Shown piece by piece: positions 42,456 through 49,669 of a stretch of 64,000 nt of DNA. The position numbers were made by a program, and so were the translations under genes. The stretch comes from an uncultured Christensenellaceae bacterium (lineage in GTDB: Bacteria > Bacillota > Clostridia > Christensenellales > UBA3700), in contig CAJUMY010000001.1 in assembly GCA_910587685.1 (NCBI GenBank), forward strand, positions 62,001 to 126,000, written 5' to 3'. Below the pieces are notes generated by a model that was given only the letters and a program-made list of their open reading frames with translations, ran no database searches and was not told the DNA's origin. Numbering within the stretch: the first letter of the stretch is position 1; each line of letters starts with the position of its first letter.

Positions 42456-42836
42456 TCATACGATAACGACTCCAAACGGAAAAATAGTCACTCTCATCAC
42501 CTTTAACCATTGATAAGCAAAAGGTAATCCTATAATAGTTATAGATAATAGCGCTACCCAAAAGATAGAAAACATAAGAAAAAACAAACCGACCGTCAAT
42601 CCCCATACTATATTAAATACGGGATGTTTGACGATCGACACCACCCCGCATCTTCCAAAAGGTTTCCAAGCAAAATAGGCTATCCTATAACATTTCAGAG
42701 CTATAGGAAATCCGATAAGAGTGAGCGAAAGCGCAACGGCTACCGCCGTCCAAAACAACGCCAGAAAGAGTCCGCCGACGATCTTCCACATACTGTTCGC
42801 TATAAACTTTACGCCGAATCTTATAACTTTGCCCAT
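42456..42836 (-). CDS. YccF-domain membrane protein
   Basis: The 126-residue protein contains two copies of a YccF-type inner-membrane motif. The first is IANSMWKIVGGLFLALFWTAVAVALSLTLIGFPIA with KCYRIAYFAWKPFG, the second VFNIVWGLTVGLFFLMFSIFWVALLSITIIGLPFA. Four hydrophobic segments are seen. The family is widespread and its function is unknown. A terminator sits six bases beyond the stop, so this is a one-gene unit. Confidence 0.88.
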   Translation of the reverse strand: MGKVIRFGVKFIANSMWKIVGGLFLALFWTAVAVALSLTLIGFPIALKCYRIAYFAWKPFGRCGVVSIVKHPVFNIVWGLTVGLFFLMFSIFWVALLSITIIGLPFAYQWLKVMRVTIFPFGVVIV

Positions 42837-42877
42837 ACTCTAGTTATCTTTAATAAAATAACATCTATTCCTATCGG

Positions 42878-42920
42878 CAAAAATAATTGCGGTCCGCCGC
42901 ATCAAATACGCGGCAGACCG
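42878..42920 (-). terminator. Terminator of the C-GCAxxG-C-C gene
   Basis: CGGTC and GCCGC on the left pair with GCGGC and GACCG on the right (42890-42920) with one mismatch. On the minus strand AATTATTTTT follows. Confidence 0.75.
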
Positions 42921-42978
42921 ATGAAAGCTATCATAAATATATTATATCAAAACTTATAAGCAAACTTCGATACTGATA

Positions 42979-43452
42979 TCAGTCGAGATCTGCAAGTCCG
43001 TTTTCTCTGATATATTCTTCGAGTATCTCTATCGCTTCGTATACGAATTTAACGCAAGGACGAACTTTATAGTATTCCTCCGTTCTCTTGTCGGGAACGT
43101 ATCCGTCGGTTATGCCTTTTATATTCTTAAGAAGGTCTCCGCAATTGAGAAATCCGTTCTTTTCCACGAACTTGTCAGTAAGTTTACGAACTTCGCCGTA
43201 AAGATGCTTTTTGTTCTCCTCTACGTCGTCGCCGTCCTTATGAAGCAGCCCCAGCACCATGCCCATACCCGTTACAGTTCCGCACAAGTTCCTCGTTCTT
43301 GCGAATCCGCCGCCGAACGCGCCGGTGATCTTAAGAAGATTTTCCCTATCTATCGGAAGAACGTCGTCAAATGCGAAAATCACCGCCTGCGCGCAGTTAT
43401 AACCGAGCTTGAAAAGGTCTACGCCTTTTACTCTTCTGTCAATTTTTTCCAT
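42979..43452 (-). CDS. C-GCAxxG-C-C family redox-like protein
   Basis: From the ATG at 43452 (MEKIDRRVKGVDLFKLGYNCAQAV) the protein has 157 residues. It carries the family cysteines: Cys in GYNCAQAV, in ARTRNLCGTVTG, in FLNCGDLL and near the C-terminus in VRPCVKFV. GAFGGGFAR precedes the second. This family is common in anaerobes and is thought to bind a metal or act in redox chemistry; no precise function is known. The start is chosen because AGAGGTG precedes it. Confidence 0.85.
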   Translation of the reverse strand: MEKIDRRVKGVDLFKLGYNCAQAVIFAFDDVLPIDRENLLKITGAFGGGFARTRNLCGTVTGMGMVLGLLHKDGDDVEENKKHLYGEVRKLTDKFVEKNGFLNCGDLLKNIKGITDGYVPDKRTEEYYKVRPCVKFVYEAIEILEEYIRENGLADLD

Positions 43453-43551
43453 AATATACACCTCTTTCAAGCCGCATATACCGAGCGGCATATATAAACA
43501 TAATGATTATAACATCAATTTGAAATTAATGCACGGATTTTATCTCAAAAC

Positions 43552-43583
43552 AATAAAAATACGCCGAAAAATTTCGCCGTATT
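43552..43583 (-). terminator. Terminator of the cytidylate-kinase-like gene
   Basis: AATACG and CGAAA on one side pair with TTTCG and CGTATT on the other; the minus-strand hairpin is followed by TTTTATTG. Confidence 0.7.
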
Positions 43584-43618
43584 TCATAATTCTCGACTAA
43601 ACCGTCAATGCTTTTCGC

Positions 43619-44239
43619 TCAATCGTTAGAGAGATATTTCCGAACGTATTCAACGATAACGTCTGCGACCTGTTCCAGCGTCAAATGCGAAGTATTGATA
43701 GTCAAGTTATAGTTCTTCACGTCGCCCCACGTAAGATCTGTATACGTATTGTAATACGACGCTCTCTGCTTATCTGCTTTCGCAATGGTTTTTGAAATAT
43801 TCTTATCCTTAACTCCGTACTTTTCGACAAGTCTCTTCTTTCTGCACTCGATATTCGCATGAAGGAAAACGTTGATAACGTTCTCTTCATCGCGAAGAAT
43901 ATAGTCTGCGCATCTGCCGACGATTATACACGGCTCCTTTGCGACCTCTTTGATAATGTCCGCTTGCGTATAAAAGAGTTTATCGTTTATCTGAATATCG
44001 TTGTATATCGGAATAAAATAGCTGTTTGCCGAAGACATCGAAAACATACTTGCGAATTTTGTTCCCGCTTTCTCGTCGAAATTCTTATAGAACTCGCCGT
44101 CGACTCCGTTCTGTTCCGCAGCTATATTGATAAGCTCTTTGTCGTAATACTTTATTCCCAGTTTATCGGCGACCATCTTACTGACGGTCCTTCCTCCGCA
44201 GCCGTACTGTCTTGCCAGCGTAATGACAAACTTCTTCAT
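43619..44239 (-). CDS. Cytidylate kinase-like family protein
   Basis: From the ATG at 44239 (MKKFVITLARQYGCGGRTVSKMVADKLG) the protein is 206 residues. It belongs to a P-loop kinase family annotated as cytidylate-kinase-like, in which the loop reads RQYGCGGRTVSK. Further blocks are GIKYYDKELI, CIIVGRCADYIL and RKKRLVEKYG followed by KADKQRASYYNTYTDLTWGD. True Cmk is usually a different gene, so the substrate is unknown. GGGAGG precedes the chosen start; the upstream 15 codons lack support. Confidence 0.85.
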   Translation of the reverse strand: MKKFVITLARQYGCGGRTVSKMVADKLGIKYYDKELINIAAEQNGVDGEFYKNFDEKAGTKFASMFSMSSANSYFIPIYNDIQINDKLFYTQADIIKEVAKEPCIIVGRCADYILRDEENVINVFLHANIECRKKRLVEKYGVKDKNISKTIAKADKQRASYYNTYTDLTWGDVKNYNLTINTSHLTLEQVADVIVEYVRKYLSND

Positions 44240-44492
44240 AAAACCTCCCTTTGGCAGCATCGGGATGATCGTCAACGTTCGCAAAAGCCGTTAAACGAAG
44301 CGATAACTACCTTTCAATTACAGTATAATACCAAAATTTGACGTTGTCAATACCGACAAAAAAATAATTCTCCAAACGCTATCAATAATTCCATATAATA
44401 TCCAAAAGAACCCGAAACGTATTAGGATAAATCGCCCGAATTTTATGCAGTTCAATATCTATACGATATTTTCATATTATTAAAAGTCCGCA

Positions 44493-44527
44493 CAAAAAAA
44501 ATACGTCCGAAATATATCGAACGTATT
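44493..44527 (-). terminator. Terminator of asnS
   Basis: AATACGT-CG (44500-44509) pairs with CG-ACGTATT (44518-44527). On the minus strand the stem runs into eight T residues. The rest of the 347-bp gap between asnS and the cytidylate-kinase-like gene shows nothing else. Confidence 0.85.
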
Positions 44528-44586
44528 GATCCGTCTTAAACAGTTAATTAAAAGCGTTAAAACATTATCCAGCTCTATTCTTTATA

Positions 44587-45975
44587 TTAAAATTCGGCGC
44601 TTCCCGTCGTACGAGGAAACGGAATAACGTCTCTTATGTTGGACATACCCGTCAAGTACATGATGAGTCTCTCAAAGCCAAGACCGAAACCTGCGTGCTT
44701 GACCCCGCCGTATCTTCTCAAATCAAGATACCAAGAATAATCTTCTTCTCTAAGTCCCAGCTCCGCCATTCGCGCAGTAAGAACGTCGTATCTCTCCTCT
44801 CTTTGGCTTCCTCCGATGATCTCTCCAACGCCCGGAACTAATAAGTCGACAGCCGCTACCGTCTTGTTGTCGTCGTTCATTCTCATATAGAACGCCTTTA
44901 TCTCCTTGGGATAATTGGTGACGAACACAGGTTTTTTGAATATCTGTTCAGTAAGATATCTCTCGTGCTCAGTCTGAAGATCGGCGCCCCAATATACGGG
45001 ATACTGGAACTTATCTTTGTTCTTCATAAGAATATCTATAGCCTCGGTATACGTCACTTCTGCAAAGTCGCTCTCGACTATAAAATTCAGTCTTTCGAGC
45101 AAACCTTTATCAACAAAACTATTGAAGAAGTTCATCTCCTCGGGACATTTTTCAAGAACAGCCTTTATGACGTACTTTATCATATCCCTTGCAAGGTCCA
45201 TATCCTCTCTCAGATCGGCAAAAGCGATCTCCGGCTCTATCATCCAAAATTCCGCAGCGTGACGCTGAGTATAGCTCTTTTCCGCTCTGAACGTCGGTCC
45301 AAACGTATATATATTCGAAAACGCTAACGCAAAACACTCGCCGTTGAGCTGTCCAGAAACGGTAAGATTAGCCGCCTTTTCGAAGAAATCCTGCTTGTAA
45401 TCAACGGCGCCGCTATCAGTCTTCGGAACGTTGTTAAGATCGAGCGTGGTAACCTTGAACATTTCGCCCGCGCCCTCGCAGTCCGACGCCGTAATAAGCG
45501 GCGTATTGACGTATACGAAATTACGTTCCGCAAAGAAAGCGTGTATTGCCTGAGCCGCTACCGAACGCACCTTAAATACAGCAAGAAACGTATTGGTTCT
45601 CGGTCTCAGGTGAGCTATTTCTCTCAAAAACTCCAAGCTGTGTCTCTTCTTCTGAAGCGGATAGTTTGGCGTAGATGTCGCTTCGATACAGACTTTTCCT
45701 GCCCGTATCTCATAAGGCTGCTGCATATTCGGCGTCAAAACGAGCTCGCCTTCGACGCTTATCGCGGCGCCGACGTTTAGTTTTACAATATCTTTATAAT
45801 TATCGAGCGATTCGTCGATAATGACCTGCGTATTCTTAAAAAAAGTACCGTCGTTGATCTCAATGAACGCGAAACTCTTGCTGTCTCTTATCGTTCTCAC
45901 CCAGCCTGAGACGCAAACCTTTTTGCCGCCCAAACTTTCATACGATTCTCTGATGTCTTTTAACGTTGTCTTCAT
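44587..45975 (-). CDS. asnS: Asparaginyl-tRNA synthetase
   Basis: AsnRS charges tRNA-Asn. The 462-residue class IIb enzyme has an N-terminal OB-fold (KVCVSGWVRTIRDSKSFAFIEIND). The catalytic core shows motif 2-like FGPTFRAEKSYTQRHAAEFWMIEPE and motif 3 GLGFERLIMYLTG. AHLRPRTN lies at the start of the core. The LRRYGGVKHAGFGLGFERL segment is typical of AsnRS rather than AspRS. AGAGG lies before the ATG. No T-box is seen upstream, but a perfect 19-base palindrome sits 18 bases before the start codon. Confidence 0.96.
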   Translation of the reverse strand: MKTTLKDIRESYESLGGKKVCVSGWVRTIRDSKSFAFIEINDGTFFKNTQVIIDESLDNYKDIVKLNVGAAISVEGELVLTPNMQQPYEIRAGKVCIEATSTPNYPLQKKRHSLEFLREIAHLRPRTNTFLAVFKVRSVAAQAIHAFFAERNFVYVNTPLITASDCEGAGEMFKVTTLDLNNVPKTDSGAVDYKQDFFEKAANLTVSGQLNGECFALAFSNIYTFGPTFRAEKSYTQRHAAEFWMIEPEIAFADLREDMDLARDMIKYVIKAVLEKCPEEMNFFNSFVDKGLLERLNFIVESDFAEVTYTEAIDILMKNKDKFQYPVYWGADLQTEHERYLTEQIFKKPVFVTNYPKEIKAFYMRMNDDNKTVAAVDLLVPGVGEIIGGSQREERYDVLTARMAELGLREEDYSWYLDLRRYGGVKHAGFGLGFERLIMYLTGMSNIRDVIPFPRTTGSAEF

Positions 45976-45993
45976 CTAAAACCTCTTTATTGC

Positions 45994-46012
45994 TTCGCGA
46001 TAATATCGCGAA
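45994..46012. promoter_or_regulatory. Perfect palindrome upstream of asnS
   Basis: TTCGCGATA and TATCGCGAA flank a single central A, giving a 19-base perfect palindrome 18 bases before the asnS ATG. It may be an operator or an RNA hairpin; no T-tract follows on the asnS strand. Confidence 0.45.
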
Positions 46013-46156
46013 AAAAGTTATTCTTTTATAGTTACGGCTATGCAAATAAGCTATGAAGCCGTATATTAAATTCCCGATATATTGTTAAGTATATCACACA
46101 AAAGCCGCGTTGACAAAGTAATTTCATTCATTTCGGTAATAATATCTAAAAGATCG

Positions 46157-46185
46157 TTGATTTTTTATCTTAGTTTGGATATACT
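46157..46185 (+). promoter_or_regulatory. Promoter of 6S RNA
   Basis: TTGATT (46157-46162) and TATACT (46180-46185) with a 17-base spacer, placing the start near 46191. Confidence 0.7.
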
Positions 46186-46190
46186 ATAAC

Positions 46191-46390
46191 TGTACTCTCG
46201 GCACGGCGTTTGCGCAATGTAACCGCACTTATTAAAAGGGAGCGTGAGTTATCACTTCGATATTATGCCTTTGACTTTCCGTGTAAAGTCCCATCAAACG
46301 ATGCGTGGAAAATAGACATTTGATATAACGCACCCACCTGCTATCAGCGGGTTAAATATTGCCTGCGTCTGCTCGAGGGTACTTTTTTAT
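46191..46390 (+). ncRNA. ssrS: 6S RNA
   Basis: 6S RNA mimics an open promoter and binds the housekeeping RNA polymerase. The roughly 195-base transcript has pairing ends (TACTCTCGGCA with TGCTCGAGGGTA), a central region that can form a large bulge, and the characteristic 3' arm CACCCACCTGC...GCGGGTTAAA, followed by TTGCCTGCGTCTGCTC. The 3' arm resembles the CACCUUG...CAAGGGUUACAGCCUGCGGCGGC part of the E. coli RNA. A promoter lies directly upstream and a TTTTTT tract after the closing stem. Recognition is by pattern, not by covariance search. Confidence 0.82.
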
Positions 46391-46409
46391 TTCCTTTTTC
46401 TCAATGCTT

Positions 46410-46979
46410 CTATATCAAATTCGCCGTATCAAAAAACTCCACTCTTCCGCTTTCGGTATCGTAGATCGCGCCGATCACCGCATTGGCGTTCTTTATGCCG
46501 TTCTCTATATCAGCTATCGAGCCGCTTACGTTAATACGGCACGCGCGAGCCTCGTCTCTTTCGCCGCCTATCTTAGACAGTATCTTATCAATGAGAACGC
46601 CTATATTCCCGTCTGCTTTTCCGCCCATAGCGGAATGCAGAGCGCCGCAGTGAGTATGCCCGAGCACTACCGTAAGCGAACAGCCCAAATGTTCAACGGC
46701 ATATTCGATACTTGCAAGCTCCATGTCGCCGATAACGTTGCCTGCAACTCTTATAACGAAAAGTTCGCCTATGCCCGCCGTAAAAATACTCTCCGGAATA
46801 ACTCTCGAATCGGAACATGTCACTATAACGGCGTACGGTTTCTGCCCCTCTCTTACGCTCTCGGCTCTTCTTTCCTTAGATACGTCTCCTTCGTTGCGGT
46901 CTGCAAGAACGTAACGCTCGTTACCGCTTCTCAATCTTTCATAAGCGTCTCTTGACGATATAACTCCGATATTATCCAT
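46410..46979 (-). CDS. Beta-class carbonic anhydrase
   Basis: The enzyme interconverts CO2 and bicarbonate. The 189-residue protein has the zinc ligands Cys55 (TCSDSRV, with the Asp57-Arg59 dyad), His108 and Cys111 in GHTHCGAL. Those features and VIRVAGNVI define the beta class. Length is normal for the short bacterial form. It lies just beyond the 6S RNA, in convergent orientation. It may supply bicarbonate for carboxylations such as purine synthesis, but no direct link is seen. Confidence 0.95.
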   Translation of the reverse strand: MDNIGVISSRDAYERLRSGNERYVLADRNEGDVSKERRAESVREGQKPYAVIVTCSDSRVIPESIFTAGIGELFVIRVAGNVIGDMELASIEYAVEHLGCSLTVVLGHTHCGALHSAMGGKADGNIGVLIDKILSKIGGERDEARACRINVSGSIADIENGIKNANAVIGAIYDTESGRVEFFDTANLI

Positions 46980-47042
46980 ACGTTCTCCTCCTTCGGTCGG
47001 AAAATATTATAATTTGAAAAATTTCATCTCGCTATGCAGTTT

Positions 47043-47079
47043 TATAACAAAACAGAAGCGATTTACATTCGCCTCTGTT
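47043..47079 (-). terminator. Terminator after the membrane-protein pair
   Basis: AACAGA-GCGA (47051-47061) pairs with TCGC-TCTGTT (47069-47079), followed by TTTTGTTATA on the minus strand. Confidence 0.75.
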
Positions 47080-47115
47080 CAATATACATAGCTGGTATCT
47101 TTGGGAGATGTTTCG

Positions 47116-48042
47116 TTATACTATCTCCGATTTCGCGTCTATTACGTTCTTTGGCTCTATATAGTACTTATGATCCTGATCTCTATAATAGATGACCATA
47201 TCGATGATTCTCGCAATGACGACGCACATAGCGTATCCGAGGAAAAATCCGACGCCTAAAGTCGTGATACCGAATATTACCGTGAACGCAAACATCAAAA
47301 GAATAGCCATAACGTAAAGTCCGAATACCTTAAGGAACTTAGGCTTTAGCAATCTAAACTGCTCCTTTAAGCACTTGAAAACGCCGTTCTTCGTATATAT
47401 TATATGCGGAAGCCAGAAAGAAAGGAGCGTCTTTTTCAACGCGAACATTATAACTATCAGCGTAAACGCAATAACTATGCCGATTATATTGGATATCAAG
47501 AATACTAAATAACCTATTCCGCAGATAAGCGCCGCGCATATCAAATAATACGGAAGAGTCACTATGAACTCTGCAAGCGCGTATCTGAACGATATGCCGA
47601 TATTGTGGATAAAGTTACTCGAGAAGCCGTATCTCGAATTATACGCCATAAAATTGTTCACTACGTCGGAAATGGGATAATGACACAGCGTCATCGCTAT
47701 CTTGAACATTACGAGCACTATCACTATCCATACGACGCTGAGCGCAACGGACGCGGTATTCGAACTGAACGCATTCTTTACCGCATTAAAGTCGGAGACG
47801 AGCAGATCGTAATTCGCCTGCTGATTCTCGACGTTACCTTTGACTATATCGAAAAAAGTGTCGTAAAGATGCGTCGTTATCGCTATCTCGTCGATAGCCG
47901 CGGTGAGCGGCTTTATCATAGGAAGAAGCGCGCAAACGCCTATTATTCCGAAAAATATTATGACTATCATAAGATACAGAAGAGTCTTATACGTCAATGA
48001 AAATCTTGACATCAATATAGATATCGAATGTTTTAACGGCAT
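47116..48042 (-). CDS. Polytopic membrane protein, unknown function
   Basis: I do not recognise this family. The 308-residue protein, from the ATG at 48042 (MPLKHSISILMSRFSLTYK), has about six hydrophobic segments and a soluble loop near residues 60-95. A positively charged amphipathic N-terminus precedes the first membrane helix. Its ATG overlaps the stop of the preceding gene (TAATG), so the two proteins are made together and probably form a complex. The hydrophilic C-terminus contains YYRDQDHKYYIEPK. No catalytic motif is visible. Confidence 0.75.
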   Translation of the reverse strand: MPLKHSISILMSRFSLTYKTLLYLMIVIIFFGIIGVCALLPMIKPLTAAIDEIAITTHLYDTFFDIVKGNVENQQANYDLLVSDFNAVKNAFSSNTASVALSVVWIVIVLVMFKIAMTLCHYPISDVVNNFMAYNSRYGFSSNFIHNIGISFRYALAEFIVTLPYYLICAALICGIGYLVFLISNIIGIVIAFTLIVIMFALKKTLLSFWLPHIIYTKNGVFKCLKEQFRLLKPKFLKVFGLYVMAILLMFAFTVIFGITTLGVGFFLGYAMCVVIARIIDMVIYYRDQDHKYYIEPKNVIDAKSEIV

Positions 48043-48866
48043 TAGGAATTTACCTCCCAAATTTTCTTCTTTTTCAAATCTTCCCTGTCCGTACCCGATA
48101 TATCGCAGTAAGCAACGAACATGAGCACGGTATAATAACCGATAAAGAATATATATGCAACGAGATCTACGATAAATCGCAATATCTTAATATCGAAATA
48201 ATTCGTCACGTAAATGAGCGAAAATACGGGGATCACAGGCAATACTACCGCAACGAAGATACGCCAGAAGTTGCCTTTTGTAAGACGCAATTCAGCGATC
48301 ACGGCTTTGCGTCCGTTAAGTCCCGTGAATACCATCGTCGGACACCAAAGAATACTGTAAGAGACGACGATAGCCGCGAGAAGCGTGATCAACACGACGG
48401 ATATTATAGATAGCGCAAGCCTTATCGCCTTAGCCTTGAATACTTTGATCCAAAGATATATAAGCGACGAACAAATGAACCCGTAACACTCGAGAATGAT
48501 TATCATAACGACAAATACTCTGAGCATTATGAGAAAGTTGTTATTGACTCTTGCAAAGAAATGTCTGTTGCTGAGATCGCCTAATCTCATATCGCGTTCG
48601 AAAAGTCCGCTCATCGCGCTCACGAATATAATAAGCATCAGTCCGCCTACAAGCAGAAACGCAACGCCTCTCCAGCTGATGTCCGTAGCGGACAGCCACA
48701 TCTCAAGAAAATTCTTCTCGACTGACGACGTGAAATCTATGAGCAGATTGTATACGGACGCAGGCTCGATCATGAGCGCAAGCACGAGCGCAGGCAAAAT
48801 CGAGTATTCCAAAATGTAAAAAAATCTTCTGCCTATATATTGCATTGACAACTTAATGTACCGCAT
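48042..48866 (-). CDS. Polytopic membrane protein, unknown function
   Basis: The 274-residue protein starts MRYIKLSMQYIGRRFFYILEYSILP and has about six hydrophobic segments. Like its downstream partner it opens with a basic amphipathic helix before the first membrane span. Its last codon overlaps the start of that partner by one base. A segment YSILWCPTMVFTGLNGRKAVIAELRLTKGNFWRIF has the look of a cytosolic connector between two helices. I cannot name a family; pairing suggests a two-subunit membrane complex. Confidence 0.75.
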   Translation of the reverse strand: MRYIKLSMQYIGRRFFYILEYSILPALVLALMIEPASVYNLLIDFTSSVEKNFLEMWLSATDISWRGVAFLLVGGLMLIIFVSAMSGLFERDMRLGDLSNRHFFARVNNNFLIMLRVFVVMIIILECYGFICSSLIYLWIKVFKAKAIRLALSIISVVLITLLAAIVVSYSILWCPTMVFTGLNGRKAVIAELRLTKGNFWRIFVAVVLPVIPVFSLIYVTNYFDIKILRFIVDLVAYIFFIGYYTVLMFVAYCDISGTDREDLKKKKIWEVNS

Positions 48867-49009
48867 AATCCTCCCTCTGCGCTAAATCGGTTCGGCTAAG
48901 CTATCGGCATATCCTTTACCGTCAATGCGGAGATAGCTTTCCCGTTTATATTTAATATTCTAACATATAATTTTTATAATTTCAATAGACAAAGGAAAAT
49001 TATAGAAAA

Positions 49010-49645
49010 TTACGACAGGAGCTCTATAAGTTCTCCAATGCTCCGTACAAAATACATCGCTCTATTTTCTACGTCTTTTTCTCCGTATCCCCACGATACG
49101 ATGACGTTGTCTATGCCGACCTTTTCCGCTCCCTCTATATCGTAATCGGTATCGCCTATAAGAACGCATTTCGACCTATCGGCTTTCAAACAGTCTACCG
49201 CGTTCAAGAGAACGTCTGCCTTGCTGTTCCTCCCCGCCTTCTCGTCGGCGGCGAAAACTTCGTCGATATATTCCCTAAGTCCAAAATAATCGACTACCGT
49301 ATTCGCCATATAATACTGTTTCGAAGTTGCGGTCGCTATGAAATACCCTTTGCTCTTTAGCGTTGCAAGCATCTCAACGACGCCGTCGTAAGGACGATTT
49401 TCGTAAACGCCTCTTGTCATATAGTATTCCCTGAACACGCCGATAGCTTCCTTCCGCTCCTCTTCATCGGGGAAATCGCGTCCGAATGTCAAAGAAAGAG
49501 GCGGACCTATGAACTTGTAAAGTTCGCTTTCTTTATAACTCTTCCCGAATTTTCCGTAAGTAAACTTAACGCCGTTGGTAATGCCCTCGTACGAATCGGT
49601 AAGCGTTCCGTCAAGATCGAATAGCAGATAATCGTATTTTTTCAT
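49010..49645 (-). CDS. HAD-family phosphatase, phosphoglycolate phosphatase-like
   Basis: The 211-residue protein has HAD motif I FDLDGTLTDS with the nucleophile Asp, a helical cap, motif II ATATSKQ, the conserved Lys region FAADEKAGRNSKADV, and motif IV LIGDTDYDIEGAEKVG. This is the Gph/PhnX-like branch of small-molecule phosphatases. It lies 24 bases after valS and is probably part of the T-box operon, perhaps as metabolite repair. Substrate is not determined by sequence. Confidence 0.9.
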   Translation of the reverse strand: MKKYDYLLFDLDGTLTDSYEGITNGVKFTYGKFGKSYKESELYKFIGPPLSLTFGRDFPDEEERKEAIGVFREYYMTRGVYENRPYDGVVEMLATLKSKGYFIATATSKQYYMANTVVDYFGLREYIDEVFAADEKAGRNSKADVLLNAVDCLKADRSKCVLIGDTDYDIEGAEKVGIDNVIVSWGYGEKDVENRAMYFVRSIGELIELLS

Positions 49646-49669
49646 AACATATACATATGCCGCCTTATA

